Assembly: GCA_021464415.1 (NCBI GenBank)
Contig: CM038467.1
Location: forward strand, 48,235,715-48,299,714
From: Lonicera japonica
Lineage: Eukaryota > Streptophyta > Magnoliopsida > Dipsacales > Caprifoliaceae
DNA length: 64,000 bases
Direction of reading: 5' to 3'
The translations under genes were made by a program, and so were the position numbers. Below, in pieces: positions 24,640-34,740 of this stretch. The notes under the pieces are model-generated. The model ran no database searches and was not told the origin of the DNA. It saw only the letters and a list, made by a program, of their open reading frames with translations. Numbering within the stretch: position 1 is the first letter of the stretch; every line of letters starts with the position of its first letter.

Positions 24640-26240
24640 AAGTAATATTCATTTATTGCTTCACGTACTCACCATTCTTTTGATTAGCATAGAATTTGTC
24701 TAAAGCTATGCCACCTATCAAGTCTAGCTCTATTTTCTCAAACCATTACCCTAATGCCCTTAAATCTATAGAATCTGTCTTTAGTCGTTTCTGAACAATT
24801 TTAATTGGCCATATAGGAGGAAGGGTATTGATTATATCGTATATCATAATTGAGAGATGTCGATGGAATCCTTTTACCCTAAGCTCTTGAAATAGTAATT
24901 TTTTTTCCTTAAGAATGTGATCCTTAACAAATGGTCCGGGAATCATCTTTTCTTGCTCAAATTGTATCCACAAAGGGTGGATATCACGTTTTTTCCTCAA
25001 AAAGCAAGATAAATCCGATGGGGTAAGTTGGGTTTTTATGTTCAAAAATATATTTCTTTACCTTGTCCCATTTAACTGGCAAAGTCTCAGTAATTTTATC
25101 AATAAATTCTTTTTTAGATAATTTTATGCCACAATGTCAAATTAATGCGGCTAAATCCATTATTGCAAGCCCAAGTTTTTCAACTGTCGATCCATTTGCC
25201 AATGATTTGTAATTTTTAATTTATCCACTAACTTACAAACTTGTAATTGAAGATCGCTTCTTGGAAAAATTAAGGGTTGCTCCATTGGTATTTGAGATCA
25301 GAAGTATGAAAAAAATAGGATTGTTAGAATTATTGATTCAACATATCAAAAATTCCATAAGATATGAAATAACATTAATCCATTCTTATATGACAAGATT
25401 TTTGTAGAGATATTTTACATTTTTTTGATAAATATAATTGACTTTTTGTGCAAAACACATTTTAGTAGGGAGTTGAAAATATATATAAATATTTAATTGA
25501 ATGGATAGTGTTTTCTTTTACCGGGCGGTGTTTGGGCCACTTAATGGATGGCTTTACATTTAGGATTTTGGTAGGTTTAAACTTTATCATATTTATTGGT
25601 AAATTAAATAGAAACCCATCATTATCATTTATATTATAAATATGCCAAGATAACCCTAAGTCATTAGTTATATCAGGACTGGCTTGATTTATTAATAGAT
25701 TATATAGGAAGACATTTAAGGTTCTTGAAATAGTGAGGTTTATCCTGTTTTGCCTTTTCGAACATGGCTTTTGGCGAGAGTAATATTTCATGACCACTAT
25801 ATCAATTATTACTTCTAAGAGTTATTACATAATCATTATGATCCAACTTCATTCCCCAGTGGATAATTGGGGCTTTTTTGCCTCCCCCCCCCCCCCCCCC
25901 CCAATAAGAAGTGGGTGCATACTGGGCATATATATGGGGTAAATTTCAAGTAAGATCTTAAGCCACGGATTTGATATTCTGGGGGTCAAACAGATGAGTT
26001 TTTTTTATAAAACTTGGTGGATATGATCTTTGTAATTGACTAAATAGTCCGGAATTCTGATTTTAAAACATGGAATAGATTCGTAATAATTATTTACACA
26101 ATAGTAGGGTGAAAGAATCGGAAAGAAAATCCGTTGGGTTATATAAAACTGAATTGCAAGGACTTGGGGCATAAGTGAAGAACCGGGCCTAGGAACGACG
26201 CATCGCGAAGTGCCACGACCTCGTATCAAGGAGAGCTACT
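24640..26240 (-). other. Unidentified degenerate coding-like remnants
   Basis: Three minus-strand open stretches lie in a row: 26229-26005 (74 codons), 25797-25462 (111 codons) and 25045-24746 (99 codons). Their composition is less A+T-biased in protein terms than random ORFs here. The blocks PIIHWG and LGLSWHIYNINDNDGFLFNL look protein-like. They are not one frame, are separated by stops, and a C19 run (25884-25902) falls between the first two. I do not recognise the family. An old retroelement or viral ORF is possible, but nothing diagnostic is visible. Confidence 0.3.
25884..25902. repeat. Poly-C run (19 bases)
   Basis: Uninterrupted homopolymer of C in otherwise A+T-rich DNA; one of three long G/C runs in the window. 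Confidence 0.9.
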
Positions 26241-27113
26241 ATATTTGACGTGATACAAGGAGATCATCTCCACCAAATTTCACGAAAAATACTACTGGGA
26301 AGTGAGTTAATTTCAAAATTGAAATATATATATATATATATGTCCAGTTAACGGAGATATACATTTCAATTTGGGCCCAATAAGATATTGTCAATTGAGT
26401 CCAAGCTCACATAATTTTATGTGAGGCAATATAGTCTGAACACATGTTGCATCCAATTAGAGCACAATATATATTCCCCACTCTTAGAACTTCATCTATG
26501 TAAAAAACAAAAAGAAAAAAAAAGGATTATCCATTTTGAGAATTAAATAAATGAATTTTAGGACAATATATAATTACAATTTCATGTCATGTAAACCATT
26601 TGCAAAATATTTTTTCAATAAATTTAATTAAAAAATGGGTTTAATGAAAAATTGACGCATATATTATTTTTAGCCGTTGGAATCTTTTTAAAAAACATCT
26701 TATCTACTTTATGATTGAATTTTTTTAATCTAAAGTGGAGATGATAAACCATTGAAATCATATCCACTAGACTTTGTTCAAAATATTACTCATTTACCAT
26801 TTCAGATAGATGGTCATCTTTTTAAAAAAGAGAAATATTTTCTTTAAAGTGGTATATATGTCGTCGTCTTGTACGTAAATGGTGATTTTGAAATGATAGG
26901 TTAGTTAGGATGTGAAAGCAAAATTTAGTCCTTGGATAAGCAAAACCATTATACATATATAGACCACTGAGCTGCAAAAACTAATAAGCAACAATTGTTC
27001 AAAGTTTATTTTACATGATTTTTTTGTTCTAAATTAATTTCTTGCAAAAGGAATAAACATATTACTAAATAGTGCACTACTCACTGGGAAATGAATCTAG
27101 TCTAAGGAGTGAC
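26240..27113. other. Non-coding, 3' of LRK10L copy 1
   Basis: No gene. The part next to the kinase stop (about 27000-27113) resembles 60960-61085, the same position in LRK10L copy 2. Confidence 0.5.
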
Positions 27114-28270
27114 TTATGATTCTATAATTAAATCTAAGGCTGTTGAATTATGCGAGGAATCACCCAACAAAGCTATTGAATCCGACATAGTTTCGCTCCA
27201 TGTCCTTGCCTCCACCTCTTGTTGTTGAGACTCAAGAGGCTCAGGTGGAATTTTCAAGTGTTCAACTTCACCTTCTAGCATTTTGACGACTATGTTCATC
27301 GAAGGACGTTCTAATGGATCCATTTGTATGCACCATAAGGCAACTAATGTCATCTTTTTCACTGTTTTCTTTTCATCTTCGTCGCTACTCCTATCTCCCA
27401 TTTCGATGTCCTTTCCTTTCCTTAATCGATCAAACACCCAAGATGGAAAGTATTGGCTCGATTTATCTTCATTAACTGGTACGTCCTTCAATCCCACCAT
27501 TTCCATCAATAACATTCCAAAGCTATACACACCAGCCTTGTACGATATGCCTCCAATGCTTCTGTTGATCAACTCTGGAGCAACATATCCAATTGTTCCC
27601 CTCGTTGCAGTGAGAGAGACGATATTGTTGTCAACCGGACACAATTTTGCGAGCCCAAAGTCGGAAACCTTTGGGACAAAGTTCTCATCTAGAAGAATGT
27701 TATGTGGCTTGATATCAAAGTGAAGAATTTGAATGTCACAGCCTCGGTGCAGATACTCGATCCCTCGTGCAACTCCGAGAACAATTTGGTACTTCCTCAC
27801 CCAGCTCAACGCAAGGATGTTGTTGTTTCTCTCTCTGGAAAAGAGATACTTTTCAAGAGACCCATTGGGCATGAAGTCGTAAACAAGTGCACGTTTGGTT
27901 CTCTCAGCACAAAATCCAACTAATCTCACCACATTGACGTGATGAATTCTACCGATTGTAGCAACTTCATTGATGAAGTCTTGGCCGTTCGCATTGGACT
28001 TGCCTAGTAACTTGATAGCCACAAGGCCCCCACTTCGGAGCTTTCCTTTGTACACAGAACCAAAGCCTCCTTCACCCAATTTGTCTTTGAAACCTATAGT
28101 CATCTTTTTGATTTCGGAGTAAGTGTACCGAATAGGCATTAGATTGTTTTGACTTTGCAAGTAACTTTCAATCACTTTGAACATTGATAAATGCCTTCTT
28201 CGCAGTGTATAGGTTAAGAAAGTTAATGCACAAGGTATCCCGCATAAAATTCTTACTGCAATGTTTAGTC
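27114..28270 (-). CDS. LRK10L copy 1: kinase exon (receptor-like Ser/Thr kinase)
   Basis: Last exon of a membrane receptor kinase of the LRK10L group. It starts after an acceptor (tttcctacacag/GACTAA) and ends at TAA 27114-27116. Domains in order: rest of a membrane-proximal hydrophobic segment ([18 protein letters not shown]), the juxtamembrane entry [13 protein letters not shown], a Gly loop ([12 protein letters not shown]), the ATP lysine in VAIK, the alpha-C Glu in NEVATIG, and the catalytic loop HFDIKPHN (non-RD: Phe before Asp). These are followed by DFG in [11 protein letters not shown] in VAPELI, and [14 protein letters not shown] near the end. The invariant Asp of subdomain IX ([10 protein letters not shown] in copy 2) is Gly here ([10 protein letters not shown]; codon GGT for GAT), which may impair folding or activity. 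Upstream exons are at 28419-28592 and 31082-31430. Protein identity with copy 2 (61086-62248) is high. The exon itself is open. Confidence 0.9.
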
Positions 28271-28418
28271 CTGTGTAGGAAAACAAACATGAAAATTAAA
28301 AGAAGAGGACGAGGAAGAGGAAGAAGTGTGGGGTGTTAGGGGGCGGGGGGGGGGGGGGGGTAGTGATGTATCAATGTCACCATATTGAAATTTCAATAAG
28401 TCACATGCTTTGGCTTAC
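28271..28418 (-). other. Intron between transmembrane and kinase exons, with poly-G run
   Basis: Donor 'ggtaagcc' and acceptor 'cctacacag' on the minus strand give a 148-bp intron. It holds a G run on the plus strand (about 28341-28361; poly-C in the transcript). Copy 2 has the same arrangement. Confidence 0.8.
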
Positions 28419-28530
28419 CTATGACCAGGAGTACCACGTAGAAAAGGAGGACTGTTAGAAATTCAAGAAAAGTAAGCAAAACAAAGTGGAGCACAAGTTC
28501 TATAGATAGAAAAACAAGAATGCAAATTAA

Positions 28531-28565
<35 letters not shown>

Positions 28566-28592
28566 TTCTAAAGCCAATATTAATTTTAATTA
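28419..28592 (-). CDS. LRK10L copy 1: transmembrane exon, expanded by an AT microsatellite
   Basis: On the minus strand an acceptor 'gacacag' at 28593 and the donor 'catag/gtaag' at 28418 bound 174 nt. These keep one continuous frame from the ectodomain exon (ending TAC G) into the kinase exon. The product is hydrophobic: a stretch of Ile-Tyr repeats encoded by (AT)n (28541-28566) followed by ICILVFLSIELVLHFVLLTF. It aligns with the transmembrane exon of copy 2 from about FLSIE onward. A nearer-consensus acceptor (tgcag at 28625) would put the ectodomain frame into a TAA before the membrane segment, so the downstream acceptor is needed for a full receptor. This is inferred splicing. Confidence 0.6.
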
Positions 28593-28599
28593 CTGTGTC

Positions 28600-28750
28600 A
28601 AACTTTCTCTTCTTAATTTTACCCCTGCAATTTTTATGTTTTTTAATTAAAAATTTTCGTGTAATGAAATCAAACCATTAACCTTAAGCAATAAAAGTTC
28701 ATACTTAACCTGAGTCATTTATCATTAGTGTTGTAATATGTTTTTTCAAA
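28600..28750 (-). repeat. SINE-like sequence in the LRK10L intron
   Basis: Minus strand 'gactcaggttaagtatgaac' then 'ggttaatggtttgattt', repeated in copy 2 at about 62600-62690 ('actcaatggttaagtatgaac'). The spacing suits pol III boxes A and B, but the motifs are degenerate. Confidence 0.3.
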
Positions 28751-31080
28751 TTATACATATGCAAGTCGTAATTGCTTTGCGTGTGCAAGGTAATATAGTA
28801 TGTATATATATATTTGTCTTAGCCATACTTTTTAACATACTAGATTACCTTGCACATGCACGAATTTGAAGAGAATAATTAGCAAAGATGATAATTAAGG
28901 ATGTGGCCAACTATGAAGCACATAAACGATATGATGCGGGGGTACGACAAAGCTAAAAATATCAAGACATGAGCACGGTGCGGGGCACATTTATAAATAA
29001 ATAAATATATACATACATATATATATATATATATTATATAAAATCATATACATAATAATATGCATTACACAAAGTCATATATCCAAAGAATATATACTAC
29101 TACCAATAAACCCAACATATTTTTGAAAGGCAAAAACATGGGTTGATTTGTTGTTACTTCAGTTCACAAATATATAGTAAGAGGGAGGACGACATACTTG
29201 TGAATGCGAAAAGACCGAAGAAGAGAGGTTGTCAAGGAAAATGAGACGGTTGATGACAGTGAGAGGACTGCGTTTCAGCAGCATTGAGAATGATAACCCT
29301 AACTTTTTATTTTAATTGATGATTTACGTTGGGATGTGAATAAATCTTATGTGTAAATATACTTTTAATTTAATAAAAGACACCCAAGTATTGTTAAATA
29401 TTACAAATTGGGATCCCTTTTTTAATAATTTGTCACCAAACCGTGTCCAAGGAGTACCCGTACTCGTGTCATACCCGTGGCGGTTGAAATCCTTCCTAGC
29501 TTCATATTGTAATATAGATTGAACCATTACAATTTCAATGGAAGTAGCATAATTATCTCTATTACAGAGTCCAATCGAGCATGTTCAATCTAAATAGTCC
29601 GATTCATGTTGTCTCTTTGTGTATTCGACATAGTTTAAGGACAAACTACTCAACCTATAAAACTTGTAATTTCCAATGTACATAATTTATAGTTTAGTAT
29701 GACATACTTTTTAGTTTCAATCCCTCAAATTACATCCTTAATTATGCCATATATTTATTTATTTTCTCTTTTGTGCTTGGATACATGCATTTTTCACAGT
29801 AGTAAACAACATGAGGGAAAGTTTACTCACCAAAAGTAATAGCCACTAGCCAATTAGATTCGAATAGACCTATGTTATTGAGGGAAAGAATAATATCAAA
29901 CAATTGAACATTTGTAAATAAAAAACATAAACGGAAACTAAATCTTGAAAGTTAATATAATATAGCTAGACACGCCAATTTAAGATGTGCAAGATTCTAT
30001 ATGGTTTGAAAAAGAAGTAAGTTTGCAAACTGTAATTCATATTCATTTTAATAAGAGAGAAATATATGCAGTGATGAGAAATGTTAGTAAATATGATAAC
30101 TTCTAACATAGATGACAACAATTGGAAATTAAAAACAACAATAACATAAAAGAATTAACGAAACAATATCAGTTCTTTCCATCCAAATTTAATTTTGGAC
30201 TTTTATAGCCGTGTCACAAACTTGTAGAAAATATATATACTAGTCTTTCATCATGCAAAGTGAAGTAATGAAGATAGAAGTTCAAACCGCACTGAGAATA
30301 GGCCGTGCGGAACTCTCAAGAAAAAGGCAAGGTGTAAGGACTCGACCCAAGGGCTCCTCGAGGACCTCGAGTATGATTGTGCTTTCTTACTACTGCAGCA
30401 GGTGGGCTTTTGAATTCTAATTACTAATTTTGCTATATAAGATGTCAGCAATAAAATTAAAAACATTTTTTAAAAAAAATACTTAAAACATCATATTTTA
30501 ATACTTAACTATGATCACTTGTACTAAAAAAAATAAAAAAATAAAATATGCATGATTATATATATGATGTTAGTGTAGATAATTATTCCGTATGTCTTAA
30601 ATTGATATCATTACTTTGACTTTAACACTTATTAAGAAATCACTAATTCAACTTAATCAAAGTCAATCATACAAGTTATTTTCTACCGTCAGATTTGATT
30701 AATTTATTACTCCGTATGTCTTAAAAGGAGATGAACTAATTTGAAAATTTTGTGAAAAAATAAATAAGACTACCAATTTGATACGGCGGAAGTGCATTAT
30801 TTTACCTCTTAGTGTAATTTAAAATTTATTATTTGCTCTAAAAAGCAGAGTAGAACAGTCTTGAACAAGCATAGAAGACTAATTAAGATAAAAAAAATTA
30901 ATCATTCTTATTTACAAACCGTGATATAATAGTAACAAGAGCTGAGATAAAGAGTAAAATCTTAGAGCACTGAATAAAAATTAAAGTAACGTATAACATG
31001 AAGTCCAAAGCTAATTTTTCAATTACATCTATTTCTTAGCGCATGAAGATATATATATAAAAAGAGAACAATAGCCGTTA
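28750..31080 (-). other. Long intron of LRK10L copy 1
   Basis: No coding sequence seen. About 29475-29750 matches 62830-63080 in copy 2, showing how far the duplication of the two genes extends. An (AT)n/(TA)n tract lies at 29010-29035, and 30580-30730 has repeated 'ccgtatgtcttaaa' pieces. Confidence 0.6.
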
Positions 31081-31081
31081 C

Positions 31082-31430
31082 CGTAATTGTAGCATTTCGC
31101 CTTGTTGCTGGAATGGTCAAGGTAGCAATAATTGTATTTGCCCCTGCAACTTTTTTTACACATGACATTAAACCATGAAAGCTCAAAACCGTATAACAAG
31201 GCACGGCGGATGTCCGAAAATGAAAGACCAAATTCATCCTTAACTGGCCACGATGTCGTCACCATTAACTCTATACAGCAAGAGTCTAACAAGTCTGATG
31301 CATTCATGTGGCCAAACTTTAGATAGGAAAATGAAGTAGTAGTGCTATTACTACTTGTGCCATTGATACAAGGAGCAGCGTCCACGTACAAGTAGAGAGG
31401 AGGCAGATTTTTCTTTTCTTTCAAAATGTA
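31082..31430 (-). CDS. LRK10L copy 1: ectodomain exon (WAK-associated C-terminal region)
   Basis: Minus-strand frame open from just after a TAA at about 31434 to the donor TACG/gtaacg at 31081. It reads LYLYVDAAPCING, then YLKFGHMNASDLLDSCCIEL, MVTTSWPVKDE and FELSWFNVMCKKSC with further Cys (YCYLDHSSNKAKCYNYG). The Cys pattern and the SCxIxxMVxTSWP block are those of the WAK_assoc domain of LRK10L receptors, which lies between the GUB_WAK domain and the membrane. The product would be extracellular. The phase (one base left over) suits the transmembrane exon at 28592. The 5' boundary is unclear: no strong acceptor is seen. The intron beyond (31409-31600) is also found at 46493-46700. No GUB_WAK exon or signal peptide is visible upstream before the viral block, so this gene copy is probably 5'-incomplete. 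Confidence 0.8.
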
Positions 31431-31439
31431 AGATTAGAA

Positions 31440-31985
31440 CGTTGAAATTATTAGTTTCATCTTCAAAATCAATTTTTATTTTGAAAATAACGTGTTGAAA
31501 AAAAATGTTTGAGTGGAAAAAAAAAAGAAAAGGATTTATTTGTGTCCAGAAGAAAATAAAATGATTCCTTTTGCAAAGGAATACTAGAATGTGCTAGTAT
31601 GTTTTCATCTTAATCGTTTCTCTACCAACTCCAGCATATATATATATATATTCACAACAGAGAATTATATCTTCATTAATCTCTCTTTGTGTCTAATTGT
31701 AAGTCTTATTAATTTTCATAATATGCTACAAGACATTAAGTGTGGATTAATAGGGTTTAATTATGACTCACAAATAAATAAGACATTAATTATAAATATT
31801 GATATTTTATTTTCATCAAATCTTCCAATAAAATATATATATACTTGTGTCTCCTTTTTTATTTTTATTTTAAATACACACAAGTTTTAACATATTCCAT
31901 TTTTTTGGTAAAATAAAGTTCGTTTATGTTTCGATTTCTTTTATTTTTTAAATTGGAAAAAAAATTCATAAATTAGAAAACTTTG
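31440..31985. other. Non-coding, between LRK10L copy 1 and the viral block
   Basis: A+T-rich; the first 160 bp match 46493-46700. No GUB_WAK exon could be found here on the minus strand. Confidence 0.5.
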
Positions 31986-31989
31986 TGGA

Positions 31990-32345
31990 ATAATATCATG
32001 CAACAGCTGACGCAATTAACAAGTCTTCTAGGAAAAATTAGTGGAGCAGAGCGATCAACAAGTCTTCTAGGAAATTTGGGCTACTTGTTGTCTACGACAT
32101 GCAACTGGTGGAGCAATTTCCACACATACGATTTTGACATAAGACAATCCATAACAAAGAAAACGCGCAACTGTCATTTCATGAAACTGGCTTGTACTAT
32201 TTGATTTACTAGTTCTTAGAAAATTCACTTATTATGGAATTCTTTTTAAAACTAGAGTAATTGCAAAACTTATTTATATAAATAAGGTACTTTTCAACTT
32301 AATTAGGAAAATAGGTATTTTAGATTTTTTAATCTTTATTAGACA
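31990..32345. repeat. Left flanking direct repeat of the viral block
   Basis: Matches 44010-44260 in the same orientation through ordered landmarks: 'tcaacaagtct', 'gggctacttgttgtct', 'tggagcaatttccacac', 'actagttcttagaaaa', a 'gagtaatt' block and 'ggtattttag'. Identity is moderate with indels (about 45 bp extra in this copy). It contains an internal repeat of 'acaagtcttctaggaaa' (32020, 32058) and a TATA-like 'tttatataaataagg' near 32272. Confidence 0.65.
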
Positions 32346-32436
32346 ACCTAATAAATTAGACTTTGACCCTTAAACTTGGTTACAAATTAAAATATAACCC
32401 CTCAGATTTTAGAAAAAAGACGGAGAAAACTCCATT

Positions 32437-32448
32437 TGGTATCAAAGG
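32437..32448 (+). promoter_or_regulatory. Candidate primer-binding site of endogenous caulimovirid
   Basis: TGGTATCAAAGG matches 10 of 12 bases of the plant initiator tRNA-Met primer-binding site TGGTATCAGAGC, used by plant pararetroviruses to prime minus-strand DNA. It lies 62 bp before the first viral ORF. Confidence 0.6.
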
Positions 32449-32509
32449 GTTAAACTATCCCAAGCTTCTATCCCCACAGGCTTCAAACAATAGACATTGT
32501 TTAAACTAG

Positions 32510-33049
32510 ATGCCCTTAGAAATATTCTCTCGCATCTACGCCTCTATTTTTGGAACAAATTCAGACTACCAAGCTATTCCGATTCATATTATCGGAATAT
32601 AAGGGTGTTTAACTACGCAAATTGAAGGTTGTTCTTATATAGAACATATACCTTTAAAACTCACAGAAAGTAAGCACGTTATTGTAGGAGCAATAAATTG
32701 CATATTAGACCAAAACCAATATTTATTATTAGTTTTGCAACAGACTCATAAAGATCTTCAAAAGATCTTATCAGACATCCAGCATCTGGATTTAGAGACT
32801 AAAAACAATACTAGACAGATTAAAATCTTAGACCAACAATTCCCTTCAGATTTTGTTACCACTTTAAGAGAAATCCTCTCTACTACTAGAGAAACCAAGA
32901 TTATTTGCAAAGAGAAAAATTCTTCTCTAGAGACAAGAATTGTCGAACTAACAACACAAATTCGACAATTAGATGTTGAGCTCACAAGATTATCTACTAA
33001 GCAGACAAAAATTATACCTAGACTACACAACTATATTCCAGAAGCATAA
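32510..33049 (+). pseudogene. Endogenous caulimovirid ORF1 (coiled-coil protein), one stop
   Basis: ATG at 32510; one frame of 180 codons to TAA at 33047-33049, with a single internal TAA at 32600-32602. The second half is strongly heptad-like and charged (for example LETKNNTRQIKILDQQFP and ETRIVELTTQIRQLDVEL), predicting a coiled coil. The next ORF begins 2 bases after the stop, the tight packing known in badnaviruses and tungroviruses, which have two small ORFs before the polyprotein. The function of this class of protein is poorly defined; some are virion-associated. The assignment rests on position and character, not on a recognised domain. Not coding as it stands. Confidence 0.6.
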
Positions 33050-33051
33050 AG

Positions 33052-33932
33052 ATGGAAATAGTTCACTCAGATTGGAAAGAAGTACCAGGATGAATTATTC
33101 CTCAAGATATATCAAACTTCTATCGAATGATAATAGAGAAAATGAGTGACAATAGATTTTCTCACAGATTTTTAGAATCATATCAGAAATCATTAATGCC
33201 AGTAAGGCAACTTTCTGTATTCTAGACAGACTAAATTTTATTTCTACATCCATAGCGGCTACTCAAGATTATGAATATAATTTTGCCCAAAGCCTAAGAA
33301 ATGATTTGCAAGCTAAGACTGAAGGTTTAAGAACCTTCTATAATGACTTTGTTAAGTTCCAACAAAACTTAGCATTTAATTTAGACCATAAATGGGAAAA
33401 CCATTTTAAGACTCACGAAGTAACCATAAATGAACTTCGAGAAAATTCGGCTATGGTTGAACAACAATTAAGAGAAATCATGCATGGAGTAAAAATCGTT
33501 TATGAAAAACCTAGCCAGACCAGCCAGGTAGACTTAGACACGCCACATATTTTGATGTATGTCGATAAATTAGACAAGAAATTTAAGACCGTAGACGCTA
33601 AAATCATAGAAGAAATTTCTTCTAGAAAAGAATCAGAAAATATCAATGTGCTTGAATTAAAGAAATATATTTCTTCAGCATATAGCTCTCTAATGGAGAA
33701 CGCTAAGACCATAAATGAATAATTATACGCCAAAATGTATAAAGACCAGTTGGCTCTTAAGGAAACCCTTAGCAGCCAAATCAAAAGACAGAAAGACTAT
33801 TCAGAATACTTAGAAAGGATTGAGAAAAATATTGAACAAAAACAATTAACTACTTGTAAGTTCAAAGAAACTCTTTTTATCACAACAAAGGAAGAATCTT
33901 CAACAGATGATGAATTAGAAACGACGGATTAG
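33052..33932 (+). pseudogene. Endogenous caulimovirid ORF2 (coiled-coil, virion-associated-like), broken
   Basis: Begins ATGGAAATAG immediately after ORF1. The first frame stops after 13 codons, and a frame shift near 33175 is needed to reach the long open part (33180-33722). One in-frame TAA (33720-33722) separates this from 33723-33932. The product is Lys/Glu-rich and alpha-helical with no hydrophobic segment (for example LDKKFKTVDAKIIEEISS). It ends with an acidic tail (SSTDDELETTD), resembling in character the nucleic-acid-binding or virion-associated small proteins of badna/tungroviruses. It overlaps the start of the polyprotein frame at its 3' end. The call is by position; at least three lesions make it non-functional. 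Confidence 0.55.
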
Positions 33933-34740
33933 ATAAGACTAGAATAGTAGCTAGCCTTATTCCTAGCATTGGACATCAAAATATGATGATCCAAAGAGTT
34001 AGAGACTCTACTTCCAACATTAGAACATGGTGGAAAGAAAAAAATATTTCACACCCACTCCAATGGAAAGAATGGGGAGAAATGGACTGAAAATATGCAG
34101 AAGAATCCATAAATAATGGACATCTTCCTCCAGTAAGATATATAGACATCTTTAGAGAAGGAGCCATCCTAAAGACCCCTAGCTACAATATGACTTATTG
34201 TAGTAAGAATCATGTCCTCGAAAAGAATTATACATAAATTTAAATCTTTGAACTAGAATGGTTAAAATCATGAGGAACAGATAGGAATTTTCAATTCCTA
34301 ACCTTTGGACTCTTCCAAGCAAGAATTTAAGGACTTCATAGACCCTAGAATGGAGTTAACATCCTTTGTTGCCTAGTTGACAAAAGATGGAATGACTTCC
34401 AAAAAAGCTTAATTGGGATAGCCCAATTAGAGATGTCAGACAATATAGGATACTTTAATGTTACTCCGGTATTTACAGTAACTATACCTACAACAAAATA
34501 ATTTAAACTAATCTTGTATGCCTCAAGCTACGAAGATTATGGTATACCAGACGCAAACATTAATATAGAATTTCAAAGCTATGTTAAGTTCTCTCCGAAG
34601 GCATTCGAAGGAATGCAACCAAGTATTCCACAAGGAAGAGTAAATGAACAAATTCTTGTACGAACGAATATATCAGACTTTAATAATATGTACAATATAA
34701 AGAATACTAGACCTATGAAAGAACATGCTAATACTCTCTA
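33908..34740 (+). pseudogene. Endogenous caulimovirid polyprotein: movement-protein region, degenerate
   Basis: An open frame overlaps the end of ORF2 and carries into blocks such as IRTWWKEKNISHP and RYIDIFREGAILKTPSYNM. After several stops and frame changes, YFNVTPVFTVTIPTT and LYASSYEDYGIPDANINI follow, up to a stop at 34741. Order and character suit the N-terminal 30K-type movement protein that badna/tungrovirus polyproteins begin with; it moves virus through plasmodesmata. Nonsense codons (for example at 34089 and 34236) and at least two frame changes show decay. Identification is moderate, based on position before the capsid region. Confidence 0.6.

Noticed and set aside
27283..27923. 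Plus-strand ORFs opposite the copy 1 kinase exon
   Set aside because: Antisense shadows of a well-conserved kinase exon; no domain of their own.
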